In this document: positions 55,694 through 64,000 of the stretch, piece by piece
How positions within the stretch are numbered: position 1 is the first letter of the stretch
Layout: each line of letters opens with the position of its first letter
Assembly: GCA_949840805.1 (NCBI GenBank)
Contig: CATKXR010000020.1
Span: 1 to 64,000 of the forward strand
Source of the DNA: an uncultured Lachnospiraceae bacterium
GTDB taxonomy: Bacteria > Bacillota > Clostridia > Lachnospirales > Lachnospiraceae
Direction: 5' to 3'
Length of the DNA: 64,000 nucleotides
Notes under the pieces: model-generated
Told to the model about the DNA's origin: nothing
The model's input: only the letters and a program-made list of their open reading frames with translations
Database searches by the model: none
Translations under genes and position numbers: made by a program

Positions 55694-57466
55694 ATGAAAA
55701 AATTACTGAGATACTTAAAGGGATATGAGCTGGAAAGCCTGCTTGGCCCGCTGTTTAAGATGCTGGAGGCCAGCTTTGAGCTGTTTGTGCCTTTGGTGAT
55801 GGCGCAGATCATTGACGTGGGAATCAAGGCACAGGATACGGTCTATGTAATGAAAATGGGCGGGCTGCTGGTTCTTTTGGGTATTGTGGGCCTGGCCTGT
55901 TCTCTGACGGCCCAGTATTTTGCGGCGAAGGCGTCAGTGGGGTTCAGCACGGCGCTGCGCAATGATTTGTTTTCCCATATCGGGCGCTTATCTTACAATG
56001 AGCAGGATAAGATAGGGACAGCCACGTTGATTACCCGGATGACCAGTGACGTAAACCAGGTGCAGTCCGGCCTGAACCTGACTTTGCGTCTGTTTTTGCG
56101 GTCGCCGTTTATTGTGTTTGGCGCCATGGTGATGGCATTTACGGTAAATGTAAAAGCCGCTATGGTGTTTGTGGTGGCGATTCCTGCCCTCAGCGTGGTG
56201 GTGTTTGGGATTATGGGAATCAGCATGCCTTTATATAAGAAAGTTCAAAGGCAGCTCGACCAGGTCACTCTTGCCACCCGGGAGAACCTGACAGGAGCCC
56301 GGGTGATCCGCGCGTTTAACCGGCAGGAGGATGAAATCCACAGATTTGAAGAATCCAATGACCTTCTGGTGCGGTTCCAGATATTTGTGGGAAAAATCTC
56401 CGCGTTGATGAATCCTGTTACTTATGTGATCATTAATCTGGCTATTGTGGCAGTGATCTGGATTTCCGGCAAGGAAGTGGATACAGGGATTATCACCCAG
56501 GGGGAGACGGTGGCCCTGGTCAATTATATGTCGCAGATTTTAGTGGAGCTCATTAAGCTTGCGAATCTGATTGTGTCCATCTCCAAGGCCTTAGCCTGCG
56601 CCAACCGGATCGGCATGGTGTTTGAAGTGGAAAGCAGCATTACGGATCCGGACGGGAACAGGACGGCAGGCGGCTTTTTAGGCAGCGGGGCGGAAAGAAA
56701 CGGAGACGGGCATTCAGGGCAAAACGGCAAGGTTTGTTTCCGGCAGGTGGATTTTTCCTACGAGGGGGCCAAGGCGGATTCTCTCTCCCAGATAGATTTT
56801 ACGGCGTCGCGGGGGCAGACCATCGGCATTATCGGCGGCACCGGTTCCGGGAAGTCTTCCCTGGTAAACCTGATTCCCAGGTTTTACGATGTACGTCAGG
56901 GGGCTGTTCTCATTGACGGGCGGGATGTACGGGAGTATCCTCTGAAGGAACTGCGGCATAAGGTTGGCGTGGTGCCTCAAAAAGCTGTGCTTTTTAAAGG
57001 AACGTTGCGGGAAAATATGCGGTGGGGCAAGAAGGACGCCACAGATGAGGAAATATACCAGGCGCTTGATATGGCCCAGGCCAGGGAGTTTGTGGACGGC
57101 AAGGAGAAAGGATTGGATCTCTTTATTGAGCAGGGCGGGAAAAACCTGTCCGGAGGACAGCGTCAAAGGCTGACCATTGCCAGGGCTCTGGTAAAACAGC
57201 CGGAGATCCTGATCATGGACGACAGCGCGTCCGCCCTGGATTTTGCCACGGATGCCAATCTCCGGAAGGCGATCCGGGAGGGAACGAAAGGAATGACGGT
57301 GTTTATTGTTTCCCAGCGGGCCACCACGGTCCGGAATGCAGATCAGATCCTGGTGCTGGATGACGGCCATATGGTGGGATGCGGAACTCACCAGGAGCTT
57401 TTTGAGCATTGCGAGGTTTACCGGGAAATCTGCCTTTCCCAGTTGTCCAAAGAGGAGGTGCAGTGA
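55694..57466 (+). CDS. ABC exporter subunit with degenerate ATP site
   Basis: A 590-residue half-transporter: six membrane helices (about 1-320) then an ATPase domain. Walker A is IIGGTGSGKSSLVNLI and the signature NLSGGQRQRL. Walker B reads LIMDDSASALDF: the residue after the Walker-B Asp is Asp rather than the catalytic Glu, a mark of the degenerate half of heterodimeric exporters such as BmrCD or TM287/288. Its partner follows directly. The start at 55694 has TTGGAGGGAG upstream. Substrate unknown, possibly drugs or peptides. Confidence 0.92.
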   Translation: MKKLLRYLKGYELESLLGPLFKMLEASFELFVPLVMAQIIDVGIKAQDTVYVMKMGGLLVLLGIVGLACSLTAQYFAAKASVGFSTALRNDLFSHIGRLSYNEQDKIGTATLITRMTSDVNQVQSGLNLTLRLFLRSPFIVFGAMVMAFTVNVKAAMVFVVAIPALSVVVFGIMGISMPLYKKVQRQLDQVTLATRENLTGARVIRAFNRQEDEIHRFEESNDLLVRFQIFVGKISALMNPVTYVIINLAIVAVIWISGKEVDTGIITQGETVALVNYMSQILVELIKLANLIVSISKALACANRIGMVFEVESSITDPDGNRTAGGFLGSGAERNGDGHSGQNGKVCFRQVDFSYEGAKADSLSQIDFTASRGQTIGIIGGTGSGKSSLVNLIPRFYDVRQGAVLIDGRDVREYPLKELRHKVGVVPQKAVLFKGTLRENMRWGKKDATDEEIYQALDMAQAREFVDGKEKGLDLFIEQGGKNLSGGQRQRLTIARALVKQPEILIMDDSASALDFATDANLRKAIREGTKGMTVFIVSQRATTVRNADQILVLDDGHMVGCGTHQELFEHCEVYREICLSQLSKEEVQ

Positions 57467-57467
57467 T

Positions 57468-59216
57468 ATGAAAAATCCGTTCGAACAGCATAAATCTACT
57501 CTGACGCGGATCCTGGACTATATAGGCGCCTATAAGTGGCTGGTGTTTTTCTCCCTTGCCTTGGCGGCAGTGACAGTGGCTGCCACGCTTTACGCGCCGA
57601 TTTTGGTGGGAAAGGGCGTGGATTTGATCCTGGGTCCGGGAAACGTGGATTTTGCAGGCCTGGTGGTTATCTTAAAGCAGATTGCGGCAGTGGTGTTGAT
57701 CACGGCCTTTGCCCAGTGGCTGATGAACCACATCAATAACCGGATCACTTATTATGTGGTAAAGGATATCAGGACAAGGGCGTTTAACCATCTGGAGGTC
57801 CTGCCTCTGAAATATGTAGACTCTCATCAGTACGGAGATATTATCAGCCGGATCATTGCAGATATCGACCAGTTTTCCGAAGGGCTTTTAATGGGTTTTA
57901 CCCAGCTTTTTACAGGGCTTTTGACCATCCTTGGAACGCTGGGGTTCATGTTGATGGTGAATCCCCTGATTACGGTGGTAGTGGTGCTTGTCACTCCTCT
58001 TTCCCTGTTCGTGGCGGGCTATATTGCAAAAAAGACGTTTGCCATGTTTCAGCTCCAGTCCAAGACCAGGGGAGAGCTGACTTCCCTGGTGGACGAGATG
58101 ATCGGCAGCCAGAAGGTGGTCCAGGCTTTTGGATATGAGGACGAGGCGCAGAAGCGGTTTGAGGAAATAAACGAGAGGCTGCGTTCCTGCAGCCTGCGGG
58201 CAATTTTCTTTTCCTCGATCACCAATCCGTCCACCCGGTTTGTGAACAGCATGGTCTATGCCAGCGTGGGAGTGGTGGGGGCCTTCGCGGCTATCCGGGG
58301 GCTTTTGAGCGTGGGGCAGCTTTCTGTTTTCCTCAGCTATGCAAACCAGTATACCAAACCTTTTAATGAGATTTCAGGGGTTGTGACGGAGCTGCAGAAT
58401 GCCCTGGCCTGCGCGTCCCGGGTGTTTGAGCTGATGGATGAACCTCCGATCTCATCAGAGGAAGGGGCGGCAAAGCTTAAGGGTGTGGACGGCAGTGTCA
58501 GGCTTCAAAATGTGTCTTTTGCCTATGACCCCCAGGCGCCTCTTATTGAAAACCTGGATTTGGACGTAAAGCCAGGACAAAGGATCGCCATTGTCGGGCC
58601 TACAGGCTGCGGAAAGACGACCTTGATCAACCTGCTTATGAGGTTTTATGATGTGGATAAAGGAGAAATCAAGGTTTCCGGCAGGGATATCCGTGGTGTG
58701 ACCAGAAAAAGCCTGCGGGCCCATTATGGAATGGTCCTGCAGGAAACCTGGCTGAAGTCAGGGACAATCCGGGAAAACATAGCTTACGGCAAGCCGGACG
58801 CCTCTCTGGAACAGATTATCCAGGCGGCGAAAGACGCCCATGCCCACAGCTTTATTAAGAGGATGCCCCAGGGATACGATACGCCGATCTCGGAAGACGG
58901 CGGCAATCTGTCCCAGGGACAGAAACAGCTTCTTTGCATCGCCCGGGTTATGCTGTGCCTGCCTCCTATGCTGATTCTGGATGAGGCCACTTCTTCTATC
59001 GATACAAGGACGGAGATCCGGATTCAAAAGGCATTTGCGGCAATGATGGAGGGGAGAACCAGTTTTATAGTGGCTCATCGGCTGTCTACGATCCGGGAGG
59101 CGGATGTGATCCTGGTGATGAAGGACGGACACATCATCGAGCAGGGGAACCATGAGGGATTGTTAGAGAAGAACGGATTTTACGCAAAGCTTTACAGGAG
59201 TCAGTTTTCCCGATAG
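57468..59216 (+). CDS. ABC exporter subunit with canonical ATP site
   Basis: A 582-residue half-transporter, the likely catalytic partner of the preceding gene. Walker A is AIVGPTGCGKTTLINLL, the signature is LSQGQKQLL, and Walker B has Glu in MLILDEATSSID. The one-base gap from the previous stop and AAGAGGAGGT upstream fix the start at 57468; the track frame from 57306 lies inside the previous gene. Together the two genes encode one heterodimeric exporter. Confidence 0.92.
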   Translation: MKNPFEQHKSTLTRILDYIGAYKWLVFFSLALAAVTVAATLYAPILVGKGVDLILGPGNVDFAGLVVILKQIAAVVLITAFAQWLMNHINNRITYYVVKDIRTRAFNHLEVLPLKYVDSHQYGDIISRIIADIDQFSEGLLMGFTQLFTGLLTILGTLGFMLMVNPLITVVVVLVTPLSLFVAGYIAKKTFAMFQLQSKTRGELTSLVDEMIGSQKVVQAFGYEDEAQKRFEEINERLRSCSLRAIFFSSITNPSTRFVNSMVYASVGVVGAFAAIRGLLSVGQLSVFLSYANQYTKPFNEISGVVTELQNALACASRVFELMDEPPISSEEGAAKLKGVDGSVRLQNVSFAYDPQAPLIENLDLDVKPGQRIAIVGPTGCGKTTLINLLMRFYDVDKGEIKVSGRDIRGVTRKSLRAHYGMVLQETWLKSGTIRENIAYGKPDASLEQIIQAAKDAHAHSFIKRMPQGYDTPISEDGGNLSQGQKQLLCIARVMLCLPPMLILDEATSSIDTRTEIRIQKAFAAMMEGRTSFIVAHRLSTIREADVILVMKDGHIIEQGNHEGLLEKNGFYAKLYRSQFSR

Positions 59217-59348
59217 TAATACAGGTACGGATACAAGGCTGAATTATGTCGATTTATACCGGATTATGAAAAAGCCGTTGTTATTATGAAAAAAATATTA
59301 TAAGATAACAGCTATAATTACAACAAGAAAAAGTCAGTTGGATAATTG

Positions 59349-59510
59349 TACAGGACTGTCTCGGATAACTTACCGTCAGCCAAGGGATATGGTAAGTTGT
59401 TTTGAGACAGTTTCTATACTCGTGAGCCAAATGATTTGCCAGCACAGTCCCCGCCTTTCCATAAATACACCGAATCATTTGGCAAATAAGTATGCTCGCG
59501 GGTATAACAG
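59349..59510. repeat. Two-hairpin structured element before the TIR gene
   Basis: The 315-bp gap 59217-59531 is mostly this element. The first stem pairs ACTGTCTC-GGAT-AACTTACC (59355-59374) with 59391-59411. The second pairs TATACTCGTGAG and CCAAATGATT (59415-59436) with AATCATTTGG (59473) and CTCGCGGGTATA (to 59506), with an 11-base insertion. It could be a structured leader, a regulatory RNA or a small repeat element. Confidence 0.55.
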
Positions 59511-59531
59511 ATCCAATTGGAAGGGACGGGT

Positions 59532-60008
59532 ATGATGAAGCATCAATTCGACATCGCGTTGTCTTTTGCCACGGAAAACCAGCCGTTGGCGGAAGCGGTA
59601 TATCAATACCTGAAGGCAGAGGGGTACAATGTGTTTTTTGCTCCGTCACCGGAAGGACAGGCGTTTCTTAGCGGGAAGAACAGGCGGCAGATTTTTTACC
59701 GGATTTTTGGATGGGAAGCAGAGTATGTGGCGTTGATTGTGACAAGGGATTACATCAATAAGAAGATTCTCTTGGAGGAGGCGTATATCGCTCTGGCAAA
59801 GCGGGCAGGAAAAGCCACGGTGATTCCTGTCTATGTAGACGGCGCTGAGCTTCCGGCCGAATTGTTTGATCCGAAGCAATATAATTCTTATGCTTCTGAC
59901 AACGCGGTGAATATTGCCGTGCATTTGGCAAAACGATGCAGGCCTCCGTTATCCGTATTCTTTTATTTATCATTTCTGTCTGGACAAACCCTCATACAAC
60001 GATTATAA
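59532..60008 (+). CDS. Orphan TIR-domain protein
   Basis: A 158-residue soluble protein that is almost entirely a TIR domain. The first strand and A-box read FDIALSFATENQPLAEAV, the BB-loop area is GYNVFFAPSPEGQAFLSGK, and TRDYINKKILLEEAYIAL carries the expected catalytic Glu (Glu83 by comparison with other TIR domains). Many bacterial TIR proteins hydrolyse NAD in phage defence. No ThsA, Argonaute, SAVED or STING partner adjoins, so the system cannot be named. The last 20 residues are hydrophobic and unlike TIR tails, hinting at truncation or a membrane tail. The start at 59532 has AAGGGACGGG upstream; the ATG at 59535 is also possible. Confidence 0.82.
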   Translation: MMKHQFDIALSFATENQPLAEAVYQYLKAEGYNVFFAPSPEGQAFLSGKNRRQIFYRIFGWEAEYVALIVTRDYINKKILLEEAYIALAKRAGKATVIPVYVDGAELPAELFDPKQYNSYASDNAVNIAVHLAKRCRPPLSVFFYLSFLSGQTLIQRL

Positions 60009-60009
60009 T
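59981..60009 (+). promoter_or_regulatory. Promoter of nrdD inside the TIR 3' end
   Basis: TGGACA (59981-59986), a 17-base spacer and TATAAT (60004-60009). It overlaps the last codons of the TIR gene. Transcription would start near 60016, before the two NrdR-like boxes. Confidence 0.55.
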
Positions 60010-60034
60010 ATGTAACACAACAGTTTCGCAGGGA

Positions 60035-60081
60035 ATACAAGATCTTGTATTCCCGTATGTATATTATACAAAATATATGGA
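60035..60081 (+). promoter_or_regulatory. Tandem NrdR-box candidates before nrdD
   Basis: The first box ATACAAGATCTTGTAT (60035-60050) is the centre of a perfect 24-bp palindrome and matches every conserved position of the NrdR consensus core (C-W-A-N-A-T-N-T-W-G). A second, weaker box (60066-60081) matches all but one, exactly 31 bp downstream. NrdR boxes are known to occur in pairs about three helical turns apart near nrd genes. Confidence 0.7.
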
Positions 60082-60093
60082 AAGGAACGGTGT

Positions 60094-62208
60094 ATGAAGG
60101 TTCAAAAACGAGACGGCCGCATGGTTCCCTACGATGCAGATAAGATACGTGCGGCCATCGAGAAGGCTAATAATACGGTTGAGAGCTTCGAGAGGGCGGA
60201 CGGCTTGCTGATTGAGGACGTGATCCGATATGTGGAGGAAACCATCAAAGATGTGATAGCAGTAGAATCTATCCAGGACAGGATTGAGGAATACCTGGTC
60301 AGATGCAACAAATACGCCCTGGCAAAGAAGTATATGCTTTATCGTTACCAGAGAGCCTTGCTGCGCAGGTCCAACACAACGGACGAATCGATTCTGAAGC
60401 TTATCCGCAACGAGAACAAGGAGCTGGCAGAGGAGAATTCCAACAAGAATGCCCGTCTGGCTTCCACCCAGCGGGATTACATAGCGGGAGAGGTGTCCCG
60501 GGACGTGACAAAACGGCTTTTGCTTCCGGAAAAGATCACCTTGGCCCATGAGAACGGAGCGATTCATTTTCATGATGCGGATTATTTTATCCAGCCTATT
60601 TTTAACTGCTGCCTGATCGATATTGCCGACATGTTGGATCATGGGATTGTGATGAACGGGAAAATGATCGAGACGCCCAAAAGCTTTCAGGTGGCATGTA
60701 TTGTCATGACCCAGATCATCGCGGCGGTGGCCAGCAACCAGTACGGCGGGTTGTCTGTGGCGGTCAGCCATCTGGCAAAATATCTGAGGAAAAGCCGGGA
60801 AAAGTATGAGAGGGAGCTGCGGCCGGATTTGGAAGGTGAAACGTTACGCCGCGTGGTTGAGATACGGCTGCAGGACGAGCTTCGTTCCGGGGTACAGACG
60901 ATCCAGTACCAGATCAATACCCTTATGACTACCAACGGACAGGCGCCCTTTGTCACCTTGTTCCTGCAGATTGACCCTGAAGATGAATATGTGGAAGAAA
61001 ATGTGATGATCATCCGTGAAATATTAGGCCAGAGGCTCATGGGGATCAAAAATGAACAGGGAGTCTGCGTGACGCCGGCGTTTCCCAAACTGGTATATGT
61101 GCTGGATGAGTGGAACTGTTTAAAGGGCGGGGACTATGACGATGTGACTCGACTGGCGGTGAGATGTTCGGCTAAAAGAATGTACCCGGACTATATTTCA
61201 GGGAAAAAGATGCGGGAAAATTATGAAGGAAATGTGTTCAGTTGTATGGGATGCCGTTCCTTTTTGTCTCCCTGGAAGGATGAGAAGGGGAACTATAAAT
61301 GGGAGGGCCGTTTCAACCAGGGGGTGGTCAGTATCAACCTGCCTCAAATCGGAATACTGGCCAAGGGCGATGAGGAGAAGTTCTGGCCTCTTCTTGAAGA
61401 ACGGCTGGAGCTGTGCAGGGAAGCGCTGATGTGCCGCCACAAGGCTCTTTTGGGAACCCTGTCCGACGTGAGCCCGATTCATTGGCAGTACGGGGCTATC
61501 GCGCGGCTGAAGAAGGGGGAAGTAATCGACCCTTATCTAAAAGGCGGATACTCCACTTTATCCTTGGGATATATCGGTATCTATGAGACGACTTATCTGA
61601 TGAAGGGGGTCAGCCATACAAAGCCGGAAGGCAGGGAGTTCGCGTTGAGGGTCATGAGGGCCATGAAGGCGGCCGCCGACAGGTGGCGCGGGGAGACGGG
61701 GCTCGGATTCAGCCTTTACGGCACTCCGGCGGAATCTTTGTGTTATCGTTTTGCGCATATTGACAGGGAAAAATACGGCGTTATTGAAAATGTGACCGAT
61801 AAAGGATATTATACCAATTCCTATCATGTGGATGTGCGGGAAAAGATCGATGCTTTTAATAAATTCCGGTTTGAGAGTGAGTTTCAGGATATTTCTTCGG
61901 GGGGCGCCATTTCCTATGTGGAAATGCCCGATATGTCCCACAATCCGGAGGCTTTGGAGACCTTGGTCCGTTATATTTATGACAATATTCTGTACGCGGA
62001 ATTTAACACCAAGTCGGATGTGTGCCATGTGTGCGGTTTTGACGGGGAGATCCTGATCAATGATGATATGGAGTGGGAATGTCCTCAGTGCCATAATAAG
62101 GACAGGAACAGGATGAATGTGACCCGGAGGACCTGCGGATATCTGGGCGAGAATTTTTGGAATGACGGAAAGACCCGGGAAATTAAAAACAGGGTGCTGC
62201 ATTTATAG
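60094..62208 (+). CDS. nrdD: Anaerobic ribonucleoside-triphosphate reductase
   Basis: A 704-residue class III reductase that makes dNTPs without oxygen. An N-terminal ATP-cone (about 1-90; MKVQKRDGRMVPYDADKIRAAIEKA) is followed by the catalytic barrel and a C-terminal zinc site CHVCG/CPQC. The glycyl-radical motif RRTCGYLGENFW is near the end. The radical is installed by NrdG encoded next. A complete gene of normal length; GGAAAGGA precedes the start. Confidence 0.97.
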   Translation: MKVQKRDGRMVPYDADKIRAAIEKANNTVESFERADGLLIEDVIRYVEETIKDVIAVESIQDRIEEYLVRCNKYALAKKYMLYRYQRALLRRSNTTDESILKLIRNENKELAEENSNKNARLASTQRDYIAGEVSRDVTKRLLLPEKITLAHENGAIHFHDADYFIQPIFNCCLIDIADMLDHGIVMNGKMIETPKSFQVACIVMTQIIAAVASNQYGGLSVAVSHLAKYLRKSREKYERELRPDLEGETLRRVVEIRLQDELRSGVQTIQYQINTLMTTNGQAPFVTLFLQIDPEDEYVEENVMIIREILGQRLMGIKNEQGVCVTPAFPKLVYVLDEWNCLKGGDYDDVTRLAVRCSAKRMYPDYISGKKMRENYEGNVFSCMGCRSFLSPWKDEKGNYKWEGRFNQGVVSINLPQIGILAKGDEEKFWPLLEERLELCREALMCRHKALLGTLSDVSPIHWQYGAIARLKKGEVIDPYLKGGYSTLSLGYIGIYETTYLMKGVSHTKPEGREFALRVMRAMKAAADRWRGETGLGFSLYGTPAESLCYRFAHIDREKYGVIENVTDKGYYTNSYHVDVREKIDAFNKFRFESEFQDISSGGAISYVEMPDMSHNPEALETLVRYIYDNILYAEFNTKSDVCHVCGFDGEILINDDMEWECPQCHNKDRNRMNVTRRTCGYLGENFWNDGKTREIKNRVLHL

Positions 62209-62237
62209 AAGAAAGAGCAGGAGAGGAGCTGGCCAAT

Positions 62238-62765
62238 ATGAATTATGCGGTTATTAAGCCCACGGATGTGGCCAACGGGCCGGGAGTCCGGGTGTCTTTA
62301 TTTGTCAGCGGATGTACCCACCATTGCAAAAAATGTTTTAATTCAGAAGCATGGGATTTCTCCTATGGAAAGGAATTTACAGAGGAGACGGAAGAGGAAA
62401 TCTTAAGGCTTCTGTCTCCGGAATATATCGACGGGCTGACCCTTCTTGGGGGAGAACCTTTAGAGCCGGCCAATCAGGAGGGGCTGCTTCCTTTGATCAG
62501 GAAGGCGCGGGCAAGATTTCCGGATAAGACGATCTGGTGTTTTACCGGATATGATTTTGAGAAAGATGTGCTGGGGAATATGTTTTCATCCTCAGAAGTT
62601 ACCCGGGAGCTGGTGCCGTTGTTTGATGTGATGGTGGACGGAAAGTTCGTGGAGGAGAAAAAGAACCTGCGCCTGAAATTCAGGGGGTCGGAGAATCAGA
62701 GGATTCTGGATGTGCGAAGGTCTTTGGAGGCAGGGGAAGCGGTGTGGTGTGAGGAGTTTCGATGA
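62238..62765 (+). CDS. nrdG: Anaerobic ribonucleotide reductase activating protein
   Basis: A 175-residue radical-SAM enzyme. The CxxxCxxC cluster motif is CTHHCKKC, and the SAM-binding GGEP motif is in LTLLGGEPLEPANQEG. It generates the glycyl radical of NrdD. It starts 29 bp after nrdD with AGGAGAGGAG upstream. Confidence 0.95.
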   Translation: MNYAVIKPTDVANGPGVRVSLFVSGCTHHCKKCFNSEAWDFSYGKEFTEETEEEILRLLSPEYIDGLTLLGGEPLEPANQEGLLPLIRKARARFPDKTIWCFTGYDFEKDVLGNMFSSSEVTRELVPLFDVMVDGKFVEEKKNLRLKFRGSENQRILDVRRSLEAGEAVWCEEFR

Positions 62766-62933
62766 GCGGGGGAGCATGTGGTTCCCCGCTACATGCGTAA
62801 CCGTTCAAGGGTCAGCTCTCAGCGCGTCCCAAATAAAGAAAAAGGCGGGAAAAAATCTCAAAAACTACTGGACTAATTCGACGTTTTGTGAGAAAATACA
62901 AGAAGGTATGATGTGATTAATTTAACGATGCTT

Positions 62934-62972
62934 TTATCTGCGGCCGTGGAAGCGGATGGAGGACGCAGATAA
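62934..62972 (+). promoter_or_regulatory. Leader hairpin before the NifU-like gene
   Basis: A perfect 9-bp stem (TTATCTGCG with CGCAGATAA) with a 21-base loop in the 62766-63027 gap. A TATGAT-type -10 near 62907 would place it in the leader. It has no T-tract. Confidence 0.4.
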
Positions 62973-63027
62973 CCAGGTCGTTAAGCCGCGTACTTCAGGA
63001 AATTACATAGTTGAAAGGAGTTTTAAC

Positions 63028-63720
63028 ATGATTTATTCACATGAAGTAGAGAAGATGTGCACAGTTGCACAGGGCGTTCATCATGGCGCCGCTCCCATTC
63101 CGGAAGAAGCAAAATGGGTAAAATCCAAACAGGTTTCTGACATTTCCGGTTTGACTCATGGTATTGGCTGGTGTGCTCCGCAGCAGGGCGCATGTAAGCT
63201 TACCCTTAATGTCAAGGAAGGTATCATCCAGGAAGCTTTAGTAGAGACGATTGGCTGTTCTGGCATGACCCACTCCGCAGCTATGGCATCTGAGATTCTC
63301 CCCGGCCTGACCGTGCTGGAGGCCCTGAATACCGATCTGGTATGCGATGCGATCAATACTGCCATGAGAGAGCTGTTTTTACAGATCGCCTACGGCAGAA
63401 CCCAGAGTGCGTTCTCAGAGGATGGCCTGCCCATCGGCGCCGGCTTAGAGGATCTGGGCAAGGGGCTTCGTTCTCAGGTTGGCACCATGTACGGAACCCT
63501 GAAGAAAGGACCTCGTTACCTGGAGATGGCAGAAGGATATGTTACCGGCATTGCACTGGATGCAGATGACCAGATCATTGGCTATCAGTTTGTAAGCCTT
63601 GGCAAGATGACTGACTTTATTAAGAAGGGCGATGATCCCAATACTGCATGGGAGAAGGCGAAGGGTCAGTATGGCCGTGTTGCAGATGCGGTAAAGATTA
63701 TCGATCCCAGACAGGAATAA
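63028..63720 (+). CDS. NifU-like iron-sulfur cluster assembly scaffold
   Basis: A 230-residue protein of the NifU N-terminal/IscU-like family. Cysteines in GWCAPQQGACKL and TIGCSGMTH, with MYGTLKKGPRYLEM later, fit the scaffold fold, although the protein is longer than IscU. The start at 63028 has AAAGGAG upstream; the frame start at 62956 has none. It precedes a GGGtGRT-family gene, an arrangement common in Clostridia. It presumably builds or hands over clusters for an enzyme not seen here. Confidence 0.85.
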   Translation: MIYSHEVEKMCTVAQGVHHGAAPIPEEAKWVKSKQVSDISGLTHGIGWCAPQQGACKLTLNVKEGIIQEALVETIGCSGMTHSAAMASEILPGLTVLEALNTDLVCDAINTAMRELFLQIAYGRTQSAFSEDGLPIGAGLEDLGKGLRSQVGTMYGTLKKGPRYLEMAEGYVTGIALDADDQIIGYQFVSLGKMTDFIKKGDDPNTAWEKAKGQYGRVADAVKIIDPRQE

Positions 63721-63762
63721 AAGGAATACTAATTCAGGTAATTGAAGGAGGAATTAAAAGTC

Positions 63763-64000
63763 ATGGCATTATTTGAATCCTATGAGAGACGTATCAAACA
63801 AATTGATGCAGCGCTGAACAGCTATGGAATCGCTTCCATCGAAGAAGCAGAAAAGATCACCAAGGACGCAGGTCTTGACGTATATAAGATGGTTGAAGGA
63901 ATTCAGCCGATTTGTTTTGAGAATGCCAAATGGGCATACACCGTAGGCGCGGCTATCGCCATCAAGAAGGGCTGCAAGAGAGCCGCAGACGCGGCGGCAG
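63763..64000 (+). CDS. GGGtGRT family protein, N-terminal part
   Basis: 79 codons are visible before the window ends. MALFESYERRIKQIDAALNSYGIASIEEAEKITKDAGLDV is the family N-terminus, and NAKWAYTVGAAIAIKKGCKRAADAA follows. The family is named for a conserved glycine-rich motif that would lie later. Its function is unknown. GAAGGAGG precedes the start. It follows the NifU-like gene by 42 bp. Confidence 0.85.
   Translation, partial: MALFESYERRIKQIDAALNSYGIASIEEAEKITKDAGLDVYKMVEGIQPICFENAKWAYTVGAAIAIKKGCKRAADAAA

Noticed and set aside
59532-62765. Thoeris or another named TIR defence system
   Set aside because: No ThsA-like or other effector adjoins; the neighbours are nrdDG and an ABC exporter.

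Overview
The window looks like a chromosomal stretch of a gut-type anaerobic Clostridia, most likely Lachnospiraceae. The signs are moderate GC, strong AGGAGG ribosome sites, an oxygen-independent ribonucleotide reductase (nrdDG), rubrerythrin, a flavodiiron protein, a NifU-like/GGGtGRT pair, lactose/cellobiose-type PTS genes, large soluble hybrid kinases and many MurR/RpiR, GntR and TetR regulators. Species cannot be named from the sequence alone. No rRNA, tRNA, CRISPR array, transposase, integrase or phage structural gene was seen.

Layout. 1-3.1 kb: a repeat-rich left edge, a DUF362 protein, and a nitroreductase-sirtuin pair convergent with it. 3.1-5.9 kb: a soluble GAF hybrid kinase. 6.1-11.4 kb: two RpiR regulators, then a 6-phospho-beta-glucosidase with PTS IIB, IIC and IIA, a complete uptake and hydrolysis unit for beta-glucosides. 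11.5-16.4 kb: an EamA transporter, then an FRG-domain/AIPR-family gene pair that resembles a phage-defence cassette. 16.4-19.7 kb: two divergent YhcH/DUF386 proteins around a YhcG-nuclease relic, a ketopantoate-reductase-like enzyme and a cyclase-family hydrolase. 19.8-25.1 kb: galE and an FMN-riboswitch-controlled ribD-ribE-ribBA-ribH operon. 25.1-35.6 kb: a HAD phosphatase, a membrane GGDEF protein, UDP-glucose dehydrogenase, carB, a polysaccharide deacetylase, a D,D-carboxypeptidase and a TetR regulator. 35.8-42.9 kb: a Na+/solute symporter, a papain-fold-like unknown, a small coiled-coil protein, a second hybrid kinase and a cysteine/histidine-rich protein. 42.9-51 kb: a one-directional housekeeping run (rubrerythrin, HAD, metallophosphoesterase, PAP2, scpAB, dUTPase, TPR, hflX). 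51-59.2 kb: a GntR regulator, a lone receiver, a flavodiiron protein, a PIN protein, a NUDIX protein, a BrkB-like membrane protein and a heterodimeric ABC exporter. 59.2-64 kb: an orphan TIR protein behind a highly structured intergenic region, nrdDG with candidate NrdR boxes, and the NifU-like/GGGtGRT pair, the last cut by the window end.

Main points of interest. (1) The FRG-AIPR pair is a candidate defence module. (2) A 51-bp promoter-containing repeat occurs upstream of DUF362 and again upstream of FRG-AIPR. (3) An orphan TIR protein sits next to nrdDG, with a structured element before it. (4) A class-M-like sirtuin lacks its usual macrodomain partner. (5) Two NrdR-like boxes lie 31 bp apart before nrdD. 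(6) A symmetric divergent promoter has both -35 hexamers in the arms of one inverted repeat. All functional statements rest on motif recognition by eye; no database search was run.
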